From positions 1 through 63,366 of the forward strand of contig PDTD01000020.1 of NCBI GenBank assembly GCA_002748755.1: 63,366 nucleotides of DNA, read 5' to 3'. The notes below the pieces were generated by a model that searched no databases, was not told the DNA's origin, and saw only the letters and a program-made list of their open reading frames with translations. How positions within the stretch are numbered: position 1 is the first letter of the stretch; each line of letters begins with the position of its first letter. The position numbers and the translations under genes were made by a program. This document shows positions 1-7,546 of this stretch, piece by piece. Source of the DNA: Desulfobulbus propionicus. GTDB taxonomy: Bacteria; Desulfobacterota; Desulfobulbia; Desulfobulbales; Desulfobulbaceae.

Positions 1-147
1 TTTGAGAATGGCTGTACGACTTTCCAGCTCACGCAGCAAAAGGGCTCCCCCGTCAGAAGTGATAGAGCCCCCGTCAAAATTTGCTTTGATTTCCCGCTTA
101 CCCAGTGCTTGAAATCCACCTTCAACTTGAGTACACTCTGTTTTCAT
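1..147 (-). CDS. IS1380-family transposase, N-terminal 49 codons
   Basis: The reading frame starts at the ATG at 147 and runs leftward off the window without a stop, so only the first 49 residues are seen. They start MKTECTQVEGGFQALGKR and contain FDGGSITSDGGALLLRE. That FDGG-x-ITSDGG-ALLLRE block is the signature N-terminus of IS1380-group DDE transposases, which cut and rejoin the ends of their own element. The catalytic residues lie outside the window, so it cannot be said whether the copy is active. There are no frameshifts in the visible part, unlike the IS66 and IS110 remnants elsewhere. Confidence 0.8.
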   Translation of the reverse strand, partial: MKTECTQVEGGFQALGKREIKANFDGGSITSDGGALLLRELESRTAILK

Positions 148-239
148 AGGCCATTTTTGTTGTTAGAGTTATCGTATTGTGAACACGATAATTTGCAACA
201 TTTATGGCCTTTTTGCTTTAGTCTTATGAGAAATGCAGG
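1..239 (-). mobile_element. IS1380-family insertion sequence, 5' end only (cut by window edge)
   Basis: The element runs from the window edge to an outer end at about 239, where the plus strand reads ATGAGAAATGCAGG. Read inward, the end is CCTGCATTTCTCATAAGAC. The transposase start (see separate entry) lies about 90 bases inside. The element interrupts the phage-type gene that follows. This end is close to the ends of the 219-221 bp dispersed repeats found later in the window. The family assignment rests on the transposase N-terminus; the exact outer base is uncertain by 1-2 bases. Confidence 0.75.
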
Positions 240-550
240 CTAACTTGACCGCCGGAGAAAATTCTGTGGCCTACAGTTATGCTGCCGAGTCGGGCTACAA
301 GGTGACCATCGGCACCCAGACGCAGATCCGCGTGGCCATCATGATTGACGGGGCCAACCTGGAGAATGGTGAAGAGATAACCGCTGCGTTTGACTCAGTG
401 GTGCTTTCCACCAACACGGACATCACCTTGATCTCTGATCCGGACAGTGACTTTGATGATATCCAGTTTGATCTGGTTTTTGAAACCCTAAGCGGCCAGG
501 ATTCACCTGGCACTATCAACGGTGTTCCGCTGCAGTATTACTCTGAGTAA
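233..550 (+). pseudogene. Phage tail-type protein, N-terminally truncated by IS1380
   Basis: This is an open frame of 105 codons. Its first ATG lies inside the terminal repeat of the IS1380 element (ATGCAGG), so the original N-terminus has been lost and the present start codon is supplied by the insertion sequence. The remaining protein is acidic and beta-rich in appearance, with SGYKVTIGTQTQIRVAIMID near the start and ending in PLQYYSE. I do not recognise a named family directly. Position before a small chaperone-like gene and a tape-measure-like stub fits a major tail (tube) protein, but this is inference from order. A good ribosome site for the next gene overlaps its stop. Confidence 0.4.
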
Positions 551-566
551 TGGAGGGCACGCATTT

Positions 567-914
567 ATGAAACGACTGACAACTGTTGTAGAATTTAACG
601 GGAAAGATTTTCCGCTGAAAGAGCTGAGCGCTCTGGAGATAGAAAGGGTGATGAGTGACCTGGAGAAAGGCCACTATCAGGGCCACGTATTGGACGCGCT
701 TATGGCGGATCGCAAGCTGCCGGCCTGCGTGGTTTTTCTTTCCATGGGGACAGACGGTAAACACTTTGACTTGAACGTTGCCCCCTCGGAGCTTGAAAAC
801 CTCTACGACAAGGTGGCTGAGGTAAACCCTCGCTGCGCAGCCATGATGGAAAGGCTCGTCGAAACGGGGGTCAGGCTGCAGCAATCCGGAAAGCCGCCAG
901 CTTCCTCATCATGA
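567..914 (+). CDS. Small phage protein, tail assembly chaperone-like
   Basis: A 115-residue protein starts MKRLTTVVEFNGKDFPLKEL. The start at 567 is chosen because GGAGGG lies ten bases upstream; the longer frame from 522 would overlap the previous gene. It is mainly helical, with no signal peptide or membrane segment, and ends in a serine/proline-rich tail. Its place between a tail-type protein and a tape-measure-like N-terminus is where siphophage tail assembly chaperones are found. The next small frame starts in the ATGA overlapping its stop codon, as happens in tail chaperone pairs. Function is inferred from position only. Confidence 0.4.
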   Translation: MKRLTTVVEFNGKDFPLKELSALEIERVMSDLEKGHYQGHVLDALMADRKLPACVVFLSMGTDGKHFDLNVAPSELENLYDKVAEVNPRCAAMMERLVETGVRLQQSGKPPASSS

Positions 915-1018
915 TGGGGCATCATCGGGCCTGGGAGTATGGTTTTTCCTATTTCTTGGAGGCAATCGATCATGCCACAAAGTTTTACTCCCAGCCCGGT
1001 TCACCCAAGAAGAAATAA
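914..1018 (+). CDS. 34-residue overlapping phage ORF
   Basis: This short frame starts in the ATGATG that overlaps the stop of the preceding gene (a start at 911 would add one methionine). It encodes a 34-residue peptide starting MGHHRAWEYGFSYFLEAID and ending in PKKK. Tail assembly chaperones of siphophages are often encoded by two overlapping frames just before the tape-measure gene, and this tight overlap fits that layout. No motif confirms it, and there is no slippery heptamer that I can identify at the junction. Confidence 0.35.
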   Translation: MGHHRAWEYGFSYFLEAIDHATKFYSQPGSPKKK

Positions 1019-1206
1019 ATCGGGTAACCAAACACCCAGAGAAAAAATGACCCGACAATATAATAGGTGTTGAAGGTGGGAAATATATCACAGAGCAGGC
1101 AGACCACAAATATGCTGCCGACCTGAATGCGGGCCAGGTCTTTAACGCGCAAGGCAGCACACTTGGCAACAAGGTGTTTGAATTTTTTTCTGAAATTGAT
1201 CTTCAT
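985..1206 (-). CDS. Small membrane protein, unknown, within the phage remnant
   Basis: A 73-residue frame on the opposite strand starts MKINFRKKFKHLVAK, basic at the N-terminus. It then has two hydrophobic stretches, around residues 29-42 (GSIFVVCLLCDIF) and 47-67 (YYIVGSFFLWVFGYPIYFFL). It ends EPGWE. The basic start with two membrane spans looks like a real small membrane protein rather than a shadow frame. It overlaps the end of the 34-residue frame and faces the phage tail genes. No ribosome site stands out before the ATG at 1206. Function unknown. Confidence 0.35.
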   Translation of the reverse strand: MKINFRKKFKHLVAKCAALRVKDLARIQVGSIFVVCLLCDIFPTFNTYYIVGSFFLWVFGYPIYFFLGEPGWE

Positions 1207-1247
1207 ATCTTTATGATAACATCGAAATCGGGGGGCGTCAACTTGCC

Positions 1248-1415
1248 ATGAGCAGCGCTCAAAAATACGTCGTTAAAATTGCTGCGCAGTATGAAGGACA
1301 GTCTGACCTGAAGGAGCTGCAGGCTGACCTGAACACCATTGGGCAGGTTAAAAGCTTTGAAAAGCTGCGCCAGCAGTGGCAGCAGACCAACAAATCCGGC
1401 GGTGGACCCCAATAA
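1248..1415 (+). pseudogene. Phage tail tape-measure-like N-terminus, truncated by IS3-type end
   Basis: The frame opens at the ATG at 1248 and encodes MSSAQKYVVKIAAQYEGQSD followed by a heptad-like helical stretch. It stops after 55 codons, where the sequence becomes the terminal repeat of an IS3-type element; the last codons (GGGPQ) are already inside the repeat. The opening KYVVKIAA and the helical continuation resemble the start of tail tape-measure proteins, which are normally many hundreds of residues long. This is therefore a stub of a much longer gene cut by a transposon. The family call is tentative. Confidence 0.4.
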
Positions 1416-1445
1416 TTGGACAGCCTGATGGGTGGGATAAGCTAC
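1402..1445 (+). repeat. IS3-type terminal inverted repeat, left copy
   Basis: The bases GTGGACCCCAATAATTGGAC and the following CAGCCTGATGGGTGGGATAA are matched in inverted orientation at 15100-15146, beside an IS3-family transposase C-terminus. Here the repeat ends the tape-measure stub and no transposase follows it, so only the end of the element remains. Confidence 0.65.
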
Positions 1446-1671
1446 AAGTTATCTCTTTTGCTATACCAAAATCATATTCACTACTATTTCGTTGAATTCT
1501 TTGAAGTAGCGACATTGCATTAATAGCGTTGGTTTTCGGCATGATGATACAGAATTCCTCTCTTCCCCATCTGCCAGCCATATCCGTTACTCGAATAGTG
1601 TTTCGAAGGATTTTACCCATTTTTATTAAAACTTCATCTCCGACTGAATAAGGGCGTTGAAAATAATGCAA
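1430..1671 (-). pseudogene. GGDEF (diguanylate cyclase) domain fragment
   Basis: The minus frame reads GDEVLIKMGKILRNTIR followed by DMAGRWGREEFCIIMPKT, then helices similar to the C-terminal half of a GGDEF domain. In active diguanylate cyclases the signature is GG(D/E)EF; here it is GREEF. The fragment has no usable N-terminus and its downstream end runs into the IS3-type repeat, so the frame continues into transposon sequence. It is a stranded piece of a signalling gene, between an IS3 end and an IS66 piece. Confidence 0.6.
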
Positions 1672-1699
1672 ATTATTTGTTTAAAAACAGTTAGTTACA

Positions 1700-1965
1700 A
1701 TGGTGTCGACTGGTCGTGTATCTGGAGGATGGTCGCCTTGCTCCTGACAATTATGCCGCCGAAAACAGTATCCGCCCCTTTGTGATTGGGAGAGAGAACT
1801 GGTTGTTTTCTGGTACTCCTGAGGGTGCTGAAGCCTCTGCTTTGCTCTTTAGCCTGATTGAAACGGCAAAGGCCAACAACGCCGGGTCCCTGCTGCCGTG
1901 GAACGTAACCCTTGAGAAAGACTCCTGCAAGGTGTAGGCGGGTTTGGCGCTTATACAGATGCAGT
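1700..1965 (+). pseudogene. IS66 transposase C-terminal remnant with internal deletion
   Basis: The frame starting at 1716 reads [20 protein letters not shown] and then [20 protein letters not shown], the C-terminal signature of IS66 TnpC (the [10 protein letters not shown] block). It matches the copy at 20400-20697, but after AKANN the segment coding about 22 residues present there is missing, joining directly to [16 protein letters not shown]. The sequence TTTGGCGCTTAT after the stop is the same outer end as in the other copy. Confidence 0.75.
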
Positions 1966-2148
1966 TCAGGTTGTTTCGAGAGTTTTGAGCAAACAACCAT
2001 ACAATTTGATCTGAAAATCGGCATATAGGGATTGCTTTTGACCAATGGGTCGTGCACAGTATACAGTGTACTATGGAAAGAGTGTTTTTTATAATGCCTC
2101 CTAGGCTACCCCTTTTCGGGCGATTCATTTTTGATGTGCAGCAGGCGT

Positions 2149-2742
2149 ATGAAACTTCTTGTTGTCTCTGATATTATTGTGCCTGAGTTGACAGAGGCTG
2201 GTTTATGCACCGACTTGATCAGTGGCGTTGATTTGGTGCTTTCCTGCGGAGACCTCCCACCGGAATACCTGGATTTCTTGTCCAGAAAAACAGATGCGCC
2301 GCTTTTTTATGTGCTTGGCAATCACGATATTCGCCATGATAATTTAAATATACCGGGGTGCCAGCATCTCCATCGCCGTATTCAGACGTTTCGTAATGTG
2401 CGCTTTATGGGCCTTGGCGGTTCCCGGTGGTATAATGGCGGTCCCAATCAATACAGGGAATCCCAGATGCAGATGTTTTTGCGTGGACTATGGCTTTCGC
2501 TTTTTCTCCATAGGGGAGTGGATGTGGTTCTTACCCATGCACCCCCATGGGGTGTGGGGGATGCTGAAGACCCATGTCACAGGGGGTTTTTGGGGTTTCG
2601 TCGCTTTGTGGAGCGGTATCAGCCTCTCTACTTCCTGCATGGACATATTCATAAGGATTTCAAAAAGGATGATGAACGAAAGAGCTGGCTGAAAAATACC
2701 CAAATAATCAACTGCTTCGGAGCGTATGTCCTGTATGTTTGA
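2149..2742 (+). CDS. Calcineurin-like metallophosphoesterase
   Basis: A cytosolic phosphoesterase of 197 residues. Metal-binding motifs visible in order are SD near residue 8, CGDLP near 32-36, GNHD near 57-60, THAPP near 129, and HGHIH near 164. The usual first DxH motif is reduced to SDIIVPE, lacking the histidine; some short members of the superfamily share this. ATGs at 2134 and 2149 are both possible; 2149 is preferred because MKLLVVSD is the normal family start. Its last 17 bases overlap the next gene, so the two are co-expressed. The substrate cannot be told from sequence; the family includes phosphodiesterases and nucleotidases. Confidence 0.8.
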   Translation: MKLLVVSDIIVPELTEAGLCTDLISGVDLVLSCGDLPPEYLDFLSRKTDAPLFYVLGNHDIRHDNLNIPGCQHLHRRIQTFRNVRFMGLGGSRWYNGGPNQYRESQMQMFLRGLWLSLFLHRGVDVVLTHAPPWGVGDAEDPCHRGFLGFRRFVERYQPLYFLHGHIHKDFKKDDERKSWLKNTQIINCFGAYVLYV

Positions 2743-3829
2743 ACCTTTGAAGTTTGTCAGGAGGCTGTTTGGAATCCGTCACATGGACGGCCCGAAGAAT
2801 CCCCTGCAGCGATTTGATAGGGTGCAGGAAAATGAACAGGCTTATGAATCCATCGACCGCGGTGTGCGCGACATCCCACTGGATGATATTGTCGGGACAG
2901 TAGGACGCTATCATGATTTTGACAATCAGTTTCGTCCGGTGCGGGAAGGAGAGAATACGCGGCTTGAGGGCATCAGGCGGGCTATGGTGCAGGGTCGGGT
3001 GATGCCCCCGATTTCCCTGTATCAGATCAAGGAAGAGTATTTTATCTACGACGGACACCATAGAATCGCGGCGGCTCGTGAACTGGGACATACCCATATC
3101 AGAGCCTGTATTGTTGAGCTGCTTCCAGGGACTGACAGCCTTGAAAATCGCCTCTATTTAGAAAAAACTGCTTTCAGGGACAAGGCAGGACAGACAGAGA
3201 GCGTGGAACTGACAGAGCCAGGACAATTTGTTCATCTGGAAAAGCAGATCCTTGACCATCAGCAATTTCTGAAGGAGAACGGTACGCAGGATGTCGATTT
3301 CAAGCAGGCGGCGGCAGACTGGTCACGAACAATATACAGGCCCTTGAAGGCCATGATTGAAAAAAGTGGCCTGGTGCATTCTTTTTCCGGCAGGACCGTG
3401 GATGATTTGTATCTTTATATCTCCTCCTTTCAGTGGGAAAAGAATGCGGAAAGGAGTTATGGTATTGGTATTGATAAACTTATCCCCAAGAATATGGAGG
3501 ATTTTCGAGAGCTGATGATCAATCGCACCGAAGCACAATATCCCGACATGAAACGGGAAATCACCTTTTTTGTACTTGTCAATGTGGAGGGCAGGTATGA
3601 GGATCAGATTATGGATAAACTCTATGCCCAACCCGAAATAGATGAGATCCATTCTGTGCATGGCTCCATAGACATGGTCGTCAAGGTCACCCTGCAGAGA
3701 GATCTGCTGGCCTCTGATGCTGAATTGATTTCAGAGTTCACCTATCGTTCCATGCGTACCCTCAAGGGCGTCCGAAGTACTCAGACCTTAATCCCGGGGT
3801 TGTCGAAAGTCAAAGAGAGGTCCATGTAA
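2726..3829 (+). CDS. ParB/Srx-like domain fused to Lrp/AsnC-type RAM domain
   Basis: A 367-residue soluble protein. Residues about 40-140 look like a ParB/sulfiredoxin-type domain: MPPISLYQIKEEYFIYDGHH then RIAAARELGHTHIRACIVEL, with the DGHHR motif that in ParB-like proteins binds nucleotide. The middle (about 150-265) is helical and not recognised. The C-terminal 85 residues (REITFFVLVNVEGRYEDQIM to STQTLIPG) look like an Lrp/AsnC effector-binding (RAM) domain, which senses small molecules and oligomerises. No helix-turn-helix is seen. An alternative ATG lies at 2735. The gene overlaps the phosphoesterase by 17 bases. A ligand-sensing nucleotidase or kinase-like role is inference. Confidence 0.65.
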   Translation: MSCMFEPLKFVRRLFGIRHMDGPKNPLQRFDRVQENEQAYESIDRGVRDIPLDDIVGTVGRYHDFDNQFRPVREGENTRLEGIRRAMVQGRVMPPISLYQIKEEYFIYDGHHRIAAARELGHTHIRACIVELLPGTDSLENRLYLEKTAFRDKAGQTESVELTEPGQFVHLEKQILDHQQFLKENGTQDVDFKQAAADWSRTIYRPLKAMIEKSGLVHSFSGRTVDDLYLYISSFQWEKNAERSYGIGIDKLIPKNMEDFRELMINRTEAQYPDMKREITFFVLVNVEGRYEDQIMDKLYAQPEIDEIHSVHGSIDMVVKVTLQRDLLASDAELISEFTYRSMRTLKGVRSTQTLIPGLSKVKERSM

Positions 3830-4206
3830 GGAAGCACCGACCATGCCAAGCAACCTTTTTGTGAGCATGAGTGGGTAGACGAGATCTGAAAAAAGAAAAA
3901 GGGGATCACCACCAAGAGAATGGAGGCCAAGCGGATAAGGCGCATGCTCGGGGAAGGCCTCTTGGTGACTTGTTGATTGGTGAGGGATATATGACCAGCC
4001 TGAAAAAAATATACAGTGCTGTTTAAAAAAAAAGGGGTTCGTGCAATCGGAAGATATCGTTGATATGACAACAAGAGTGAAGACTTCTATGCCTGAGCGG
4101 CTAGTGTGCCAAGATGGGGTGATCCTCTTGCTGAAGCTGTCTGATAAATCTGATTCAGGAACCCCGCATTGCCCGTTCCTGTCAGCAGTGTAAGGTTGCC
4201 GACCGG
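3830..4206. other. Intergenic, no gene seen
   Basis: About 380 bases between convergent genes. Reading frames here are short and shadow-like, and no strong hairpin with a U-tract was found. Confidence 0.5.
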
Positions 4207-4827
4207 TTACTTGGAATAGAGTTCAACGATCAACTGCTCGTTAATATCCTTGGTAACGTCATCCCGCATGGGCAGGCGCGTCACAGTAAGACGTTGTTGA
4301 TCTTTCTCCACCGAAAGCCATTCAGGAGATCGTACTACCGGATTATCTTCAATAATACCGGCAATGAGCTGCTTGGATTTCTTTTTCTGCGCGGCACTGA
4401 CAACATCATCTGCTTTGATTTTATAGGAAGGGATATCAACCCGACGACCGTTGACCAGCAGGTGTCCGTGGCTGACCATTTGTCGAGCCTGCATCCGAGT
4501 GGCGGCAAAACCTGCGCGGAACACCACGTTGTCCAGTCGGCGTTCGAGTAGAACGAGCAGATTGGTGCCAGTGACACCTTTTTGCTTGGCCGCTTGGTCA
4601 AATGTTCGCCTGAATTGTTTTTCAAGCAGGCCGTAAATATGACGTACTTTTTGTTTTTCCTGGAGCTGCAAGGCATAATCGGATTGTTTCTTGCGCATTT
4701 GTTTGTCACCGTGTTGTCCCGGCGGGTTGGTACGTCGTGCTAAAAGACGGTCATATTTGGGCGATTCGAACACGTTCATACCGAAACGTCTTACCAATTT
4801 GCCTTTTGGCCCAGTAAAGCGTGCCAT
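4207..4827 (-). CDS. rpsD: 30S ribosomal protein S4, cysteine-free form, standing alone
   Basis: A 206-residue S4, the primary 16S rRNA-binding protein that starts assembly of the 30S body. The start MARFTGPKGKLVRRFGMNVF is typical, and the S4 RNA-binding domain is visible at RLDNVVFRAGFAATRMQARQ followed by VSHGHLLVNGRRVDIPSY. The N-terminal region has no cysteines, so it is the zinc-free (C-minus) form. S4 normally sits in the rpsM-rpsK-rpsD-rpoA-rplQ operon; here neither neighbour is a ribosomal gene. It may be the only copy, or a zinc-independent paralogue of an alpha-operon copy outside the window. Confidence 0.95.
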   Translation of the reverse strand: MARFTGPKGKLVRRFGMNVFESPKYDRLLARRTNPPGQHGDKQMRKKQSDYALQLQEKQKVRHIYGLLEKQFRRTFDQAAKQKGVTGTNLLVLLERRLDNVVFRAGFAATRMQARQMVSHGHLLVNGRRVDIPSYKIKADDVVSAAQKKKSKQLIAGIIEDNPVVRSPEWLSVEKDQQRLTVTRLPMRDDVTKDINEQLIVELYSK

Positions 4828-5180
4828 AGAATAGTCTCCCTGCTTACAAAAAATATCGATAATTTGCTATTGCAGAACACTCTTGAGTGTCTGCTCACAC
4901 TTGGGCTTTCAGAATCTGTGCCTACCTGAACTGAATGAAAATAAGCACTGATTGAGAAAGCCTCATTGCTGGACAGACAGGAGGTTGTCCCGCCGCCAGC
5001 CAGAAGTATCTATACTAAAATTGAATGTAAAAAATAATAACATAAGCCTTTGCTTTTTGAAAAGCAAGCATAAAGATGAAAAATCCGATCCCGTCCGCAT
5101 TGTTCATCAGCGTCGGTGATACCTGATGCAAAGATTTTGGCAGTGCATAGATCAGCGAAGACTCGGAGAGTAGCCTCCAT

Positions 5181-5270
5181 CCCGAATTTCTCATAAACAA
5201 GTAGCAATTTTTGAGACAGTGCGCGAGTGCAGTGTCTGTCTGGTTGTTACGTTGTTCATGAGATAAATTG
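5181..5270. repeat. Short element with IS1380-like inverted ends
   Basis: It begins CCCGAATTTCTCATAAACAA and ends GTTGTTCATGAGATAAATTG. The two ends are imperfect inverted repeats of each other and match the ends of the 219-221 bp repeat family. The element is only 90 bp, and no matching 4-bp direct repeat flanks it. Confidence 0.5.
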
Positions 5271-5317
5271 TATATGCGTTTTACGCTCCTCCTGTTATTG
5301 GCGGAATTGCATTCTAG

Positions 5318-5341
5318 GGAGTATGCTGCAAAGCATACTCG
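5318..5341. terminator. Hairpin after the LOG-like gene
   Basis: Perfect stem GAGTATGCT / AGCATACTC with a very short loop, lying immediately beyond the stop of the minus-strand LOG-like gene. There is no U-tract on the minus strand, so a terminator role is plausible only from its position. Confidence 0.35.
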
Positions 5342-5343
5342 TT

Positions 5344-7458
5344 TTACCCGGAATTTTGGTTGGGTCTTTTGAAAGCCTCTATGGAGCGCTGGTGAAAGGT
5401 CTTTTTTCTGATACGTGCTGACTTGATCTGTGCGCGTTGCACACTGGGGGTCGGTATCTGGTTTTCCTCGTACCAGATATTCGGATCCTGGCAGAACCGA
5501 ACCAGCTCCGCGTGGGCGGTATCGGCATTCCGGCATGCTTTGATCAGACGGGGTATAAATGCAGGGCCAAAGCTTTTGTCTGCTATGGCCGCAACCTGTC
5601 GTTGGGTATGCGACCAGAGGTCGTCTCGATCCAGCAGGATTATGGGAGCGAGAGGGTTTTCATGGAGTTTCATTGAGGTGATGGTGATGGACAGTTCCTC
5701 GGCGCTGCCGTAGCCACCCGTGTTGATAATAGGGAGATTGCTCAATTTCTGCAGATGGTCCTGGCGGGCAAGGCGGAGCCCTTCCCTGTACTTGATCAGG
5801 CCGTCGCAGGTGGTCAGTGAGGCCTGCTGTTCTCCTTCCAGGTTGATGGTCACACCGATGCTCATGATATTGTGTTGCCGTGCAAGGTCGTTGGCTTCCT
5901 TCATCAGGCCGGGGCCTCCGCCGTGAACGATTCCCATCTCATTGCCAAATGACAGGGCGAGCCTGTTGATCAGCTCAATGGTCAGACGGTTATCAGCTTC
6001 ATTGGTGTGGGAGCCGTAAAAGGCGAACCAGTACCTGACCAGATCGAAGCGATCGCGGTCGTCAGGCTCCATGAAGCAACCATGGTAGAAGGTGTAGAGC
6101 TTGTCTGTGGCAGCATCGTAACGAAGGAATTCACAGTCGGATGTGGCGGTGTGGCTTAATCTGATCATTTTTTTGACGTAGTCATCGGTAAATGCCGGAT
6201 TTTCCGTGTTGATGAGAAAAGTCCTGACGCCGCTCCGTCGGAGCGTATCTATGATTTCGGTGGAGGGGAAAGCATCACCGATAAAGACCCTGCCGTTGAT
6301 GCCGCCGAGCACAGAGAGTTTTTTCAGTGTCTGGGCGAATTCAAGGTGTTTTTCTGTGGAGAGGCTATTTTTCGGCCTGCGAATGGTGCTTTTCTGAACC
6401 GAGTTACGGATGATTTCCAGCTGAGCCCGACTCAGAGGGTCGTGAGCCTTTGGTATTTGGGTGACGGTATTTTTATTGAGGATCATGCCAAGTGATTGCT
6501 CTTGGATGAAAGTAAAAAGACTGCTGACATCCGAGGTCGTCAGAAGATCGTACAGCCGGTATCCGTCCTTGACCTTCTGTTTGGAGAGTGGCACGGTAAG
6601 AGGGTTTTCGGCCCGGAAAAAACGAATTTTTACCTGTACCCGGTTCAGTGGCACGGCCTCCTTGCCGAAATGAAAAAATTCAACCTGCCGATTACGGAAG
6701 GTTCTGAAGGGGTCCAGAACTCGGGCCGGAAGGTGCTCTATACCAAAGGATTCCGGTTCAGTCACTGCGTCGATAATACCGTAGATGTCGCCAAGTGAGA
6801 TTTTGATGGCGCCGATAAAGAGTTCGCCGGGGCGAAGCATGGCCTGTTCCAGGCGCAGAGAGACGCGAGAGCGGATTTTGGTCAGGGCAACACGGCCTTT
6901 TTTAATGACTTCGTTGACGCTTGACTCGGTGATGGCCCCGGACTCGAAACAATATTGATAGGGTTCAAGATCAGCGAGGACATAGTCGCTTTCCCTGCCG
7001 GTCAAGGGATCTGTCTCCCGTTTGATCTGAAAGCCGTTATAGCGGCCTTTGCCATCGGATCGGCCGACAAAGAGACGCTTGTGCAGGTAATGGCGGACAT
7101 CATGAATGCGGAGTTCAGGGTCCATGACCACCAACCTGCCGATTTCATCCCCTGTTGTGAACAGACTCAGCACGTTGCCGAGCATGGGGTTGAGATTTTC
7201 CACCTTGCCGTCCAGGTGGATATCCCGGCCATCGATCTGTGGTAAGGTATCTGGAGAAAGCAGGTCGGCCTTGATGCCCAGTTGGGTGTTTCCGCTTCGG
7301 GCGGAAAAAAGAAAGGGTTTTGACTCTCCCATGGCCCCTAGAATGTAGTCTGGCAGATCGACAAAGGAGAAGCATGCCTGTAGCATGTTTCTGTCTACGT
7401 TTTTTTCATGGAGTGTGCTGATGTGTCCGTCCGGGCTGACAATTTGCGCTATTTTCAT
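5344..7458 (-). CDS. Large LOG-like (lysine decarboxylase-fold) protein with long N-terminal region
   Basis: A 704-residue soluble protein. The C-terminal part (roughly residues 475-660) has the SLOG/LOG Rossmann signature: a GIVHGGGPGLMKEANDLA nucleotide-binding stretch and, in place of the usual PGGxGTxxE, the sequence NTGGYGSAEEL. Classical LOG proteins are about 200 residues and cleave ribose-5-phosphate from nucleotide monophosphates. Here the motif is altered and about 470 extra residues precede it, including a second alpha/beta stretch around 385-440 (GRVFIGDAFPSTEIIDTLRR). The N-terminal half is not recognised. The start at 7458 has only a weak ribosome site. It is divergent from the TauE-type gene. 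A role in nucleotide metabolism or nucleotide sensing is inference. Confidence 0.65.
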   Translation of the reverse strand: MKIAQIVSPDGHISTLHEKNVDRNMLQACFSFVDLPDYILGAMGESKPFLFSARSGNTQLGIKADLLSPDTLPQIDGRDIHLDGKVENLNPMLGNVLSLFTTGDEIGRLVVMDPELRIHDVRHYLHKRLFVGRSDGKGRYNGFQIKRETDPLTGRESDYVLADLEPYQYCFESGAITESSVNEVIKKGRVALTKIRSRVSLRLEQAMLRPGELFIGAIKISLGDIYGIIDAVTEPESFGIEHLPARVLDPFRTFRNRQVEFFHFGKEAVPLNRVQVKIRFFRAENPLTVPLSKQKVKDGYRLYDLLTTSDVSSLFTFIQEQSLGMILNKNTVTQIPKAHDPLSRAQLEIIRNSVQKSTIRRPKNSLSTEKHLEFAQTLKKLSVLGGINGRVFIGDAFPSTEIIDTLRRSGVRTFLINTENPAFTDDYVKKMIRLSHTATSDCEFLRYDAATDKLYTFYHGCFMEPDDRDRFDLVRYWFAFYGSHTNEADNRLTIELINRLALSFGNEMGIVHGGGPGLMKEANDLARQHNIMSIGVTINLEGEQQASLTTCDGLIKYREGLRLARQDHLQKLSNLPIINTGGYGSAEELSITITSMKLHENPLAPIILLDRDDLWSHTQRQVAAIADKSFGPAFIPRLIKACRNADTAHAELVRFCQDPNIWYEENQIPTPSVQRAQIKSARIRKKTFHQRSIEAFKRPNQNSG

Positions 7459-7546
7459 AGGAAGAGCGTGTGGGCAAGTGTTGAGGCTTTAGGGGCAACA
7501 GGTTATACATCTATGCAGTGTACCATGTTGATGAGAGAGGATAAAG

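Larger units (their letters stand above)
4828..5343. other. Intergenic region with a short IS1380-type repeat
   Basis: About 515 bases upstream of rpsD. It should contain the rpsD promoter, which I could not place with confidence. A 90-bp inverted-repeat element (5181-5270) and a hairpin (5318-5341) are listed separately. No coding sequence is supported. Confidence 0.5.
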
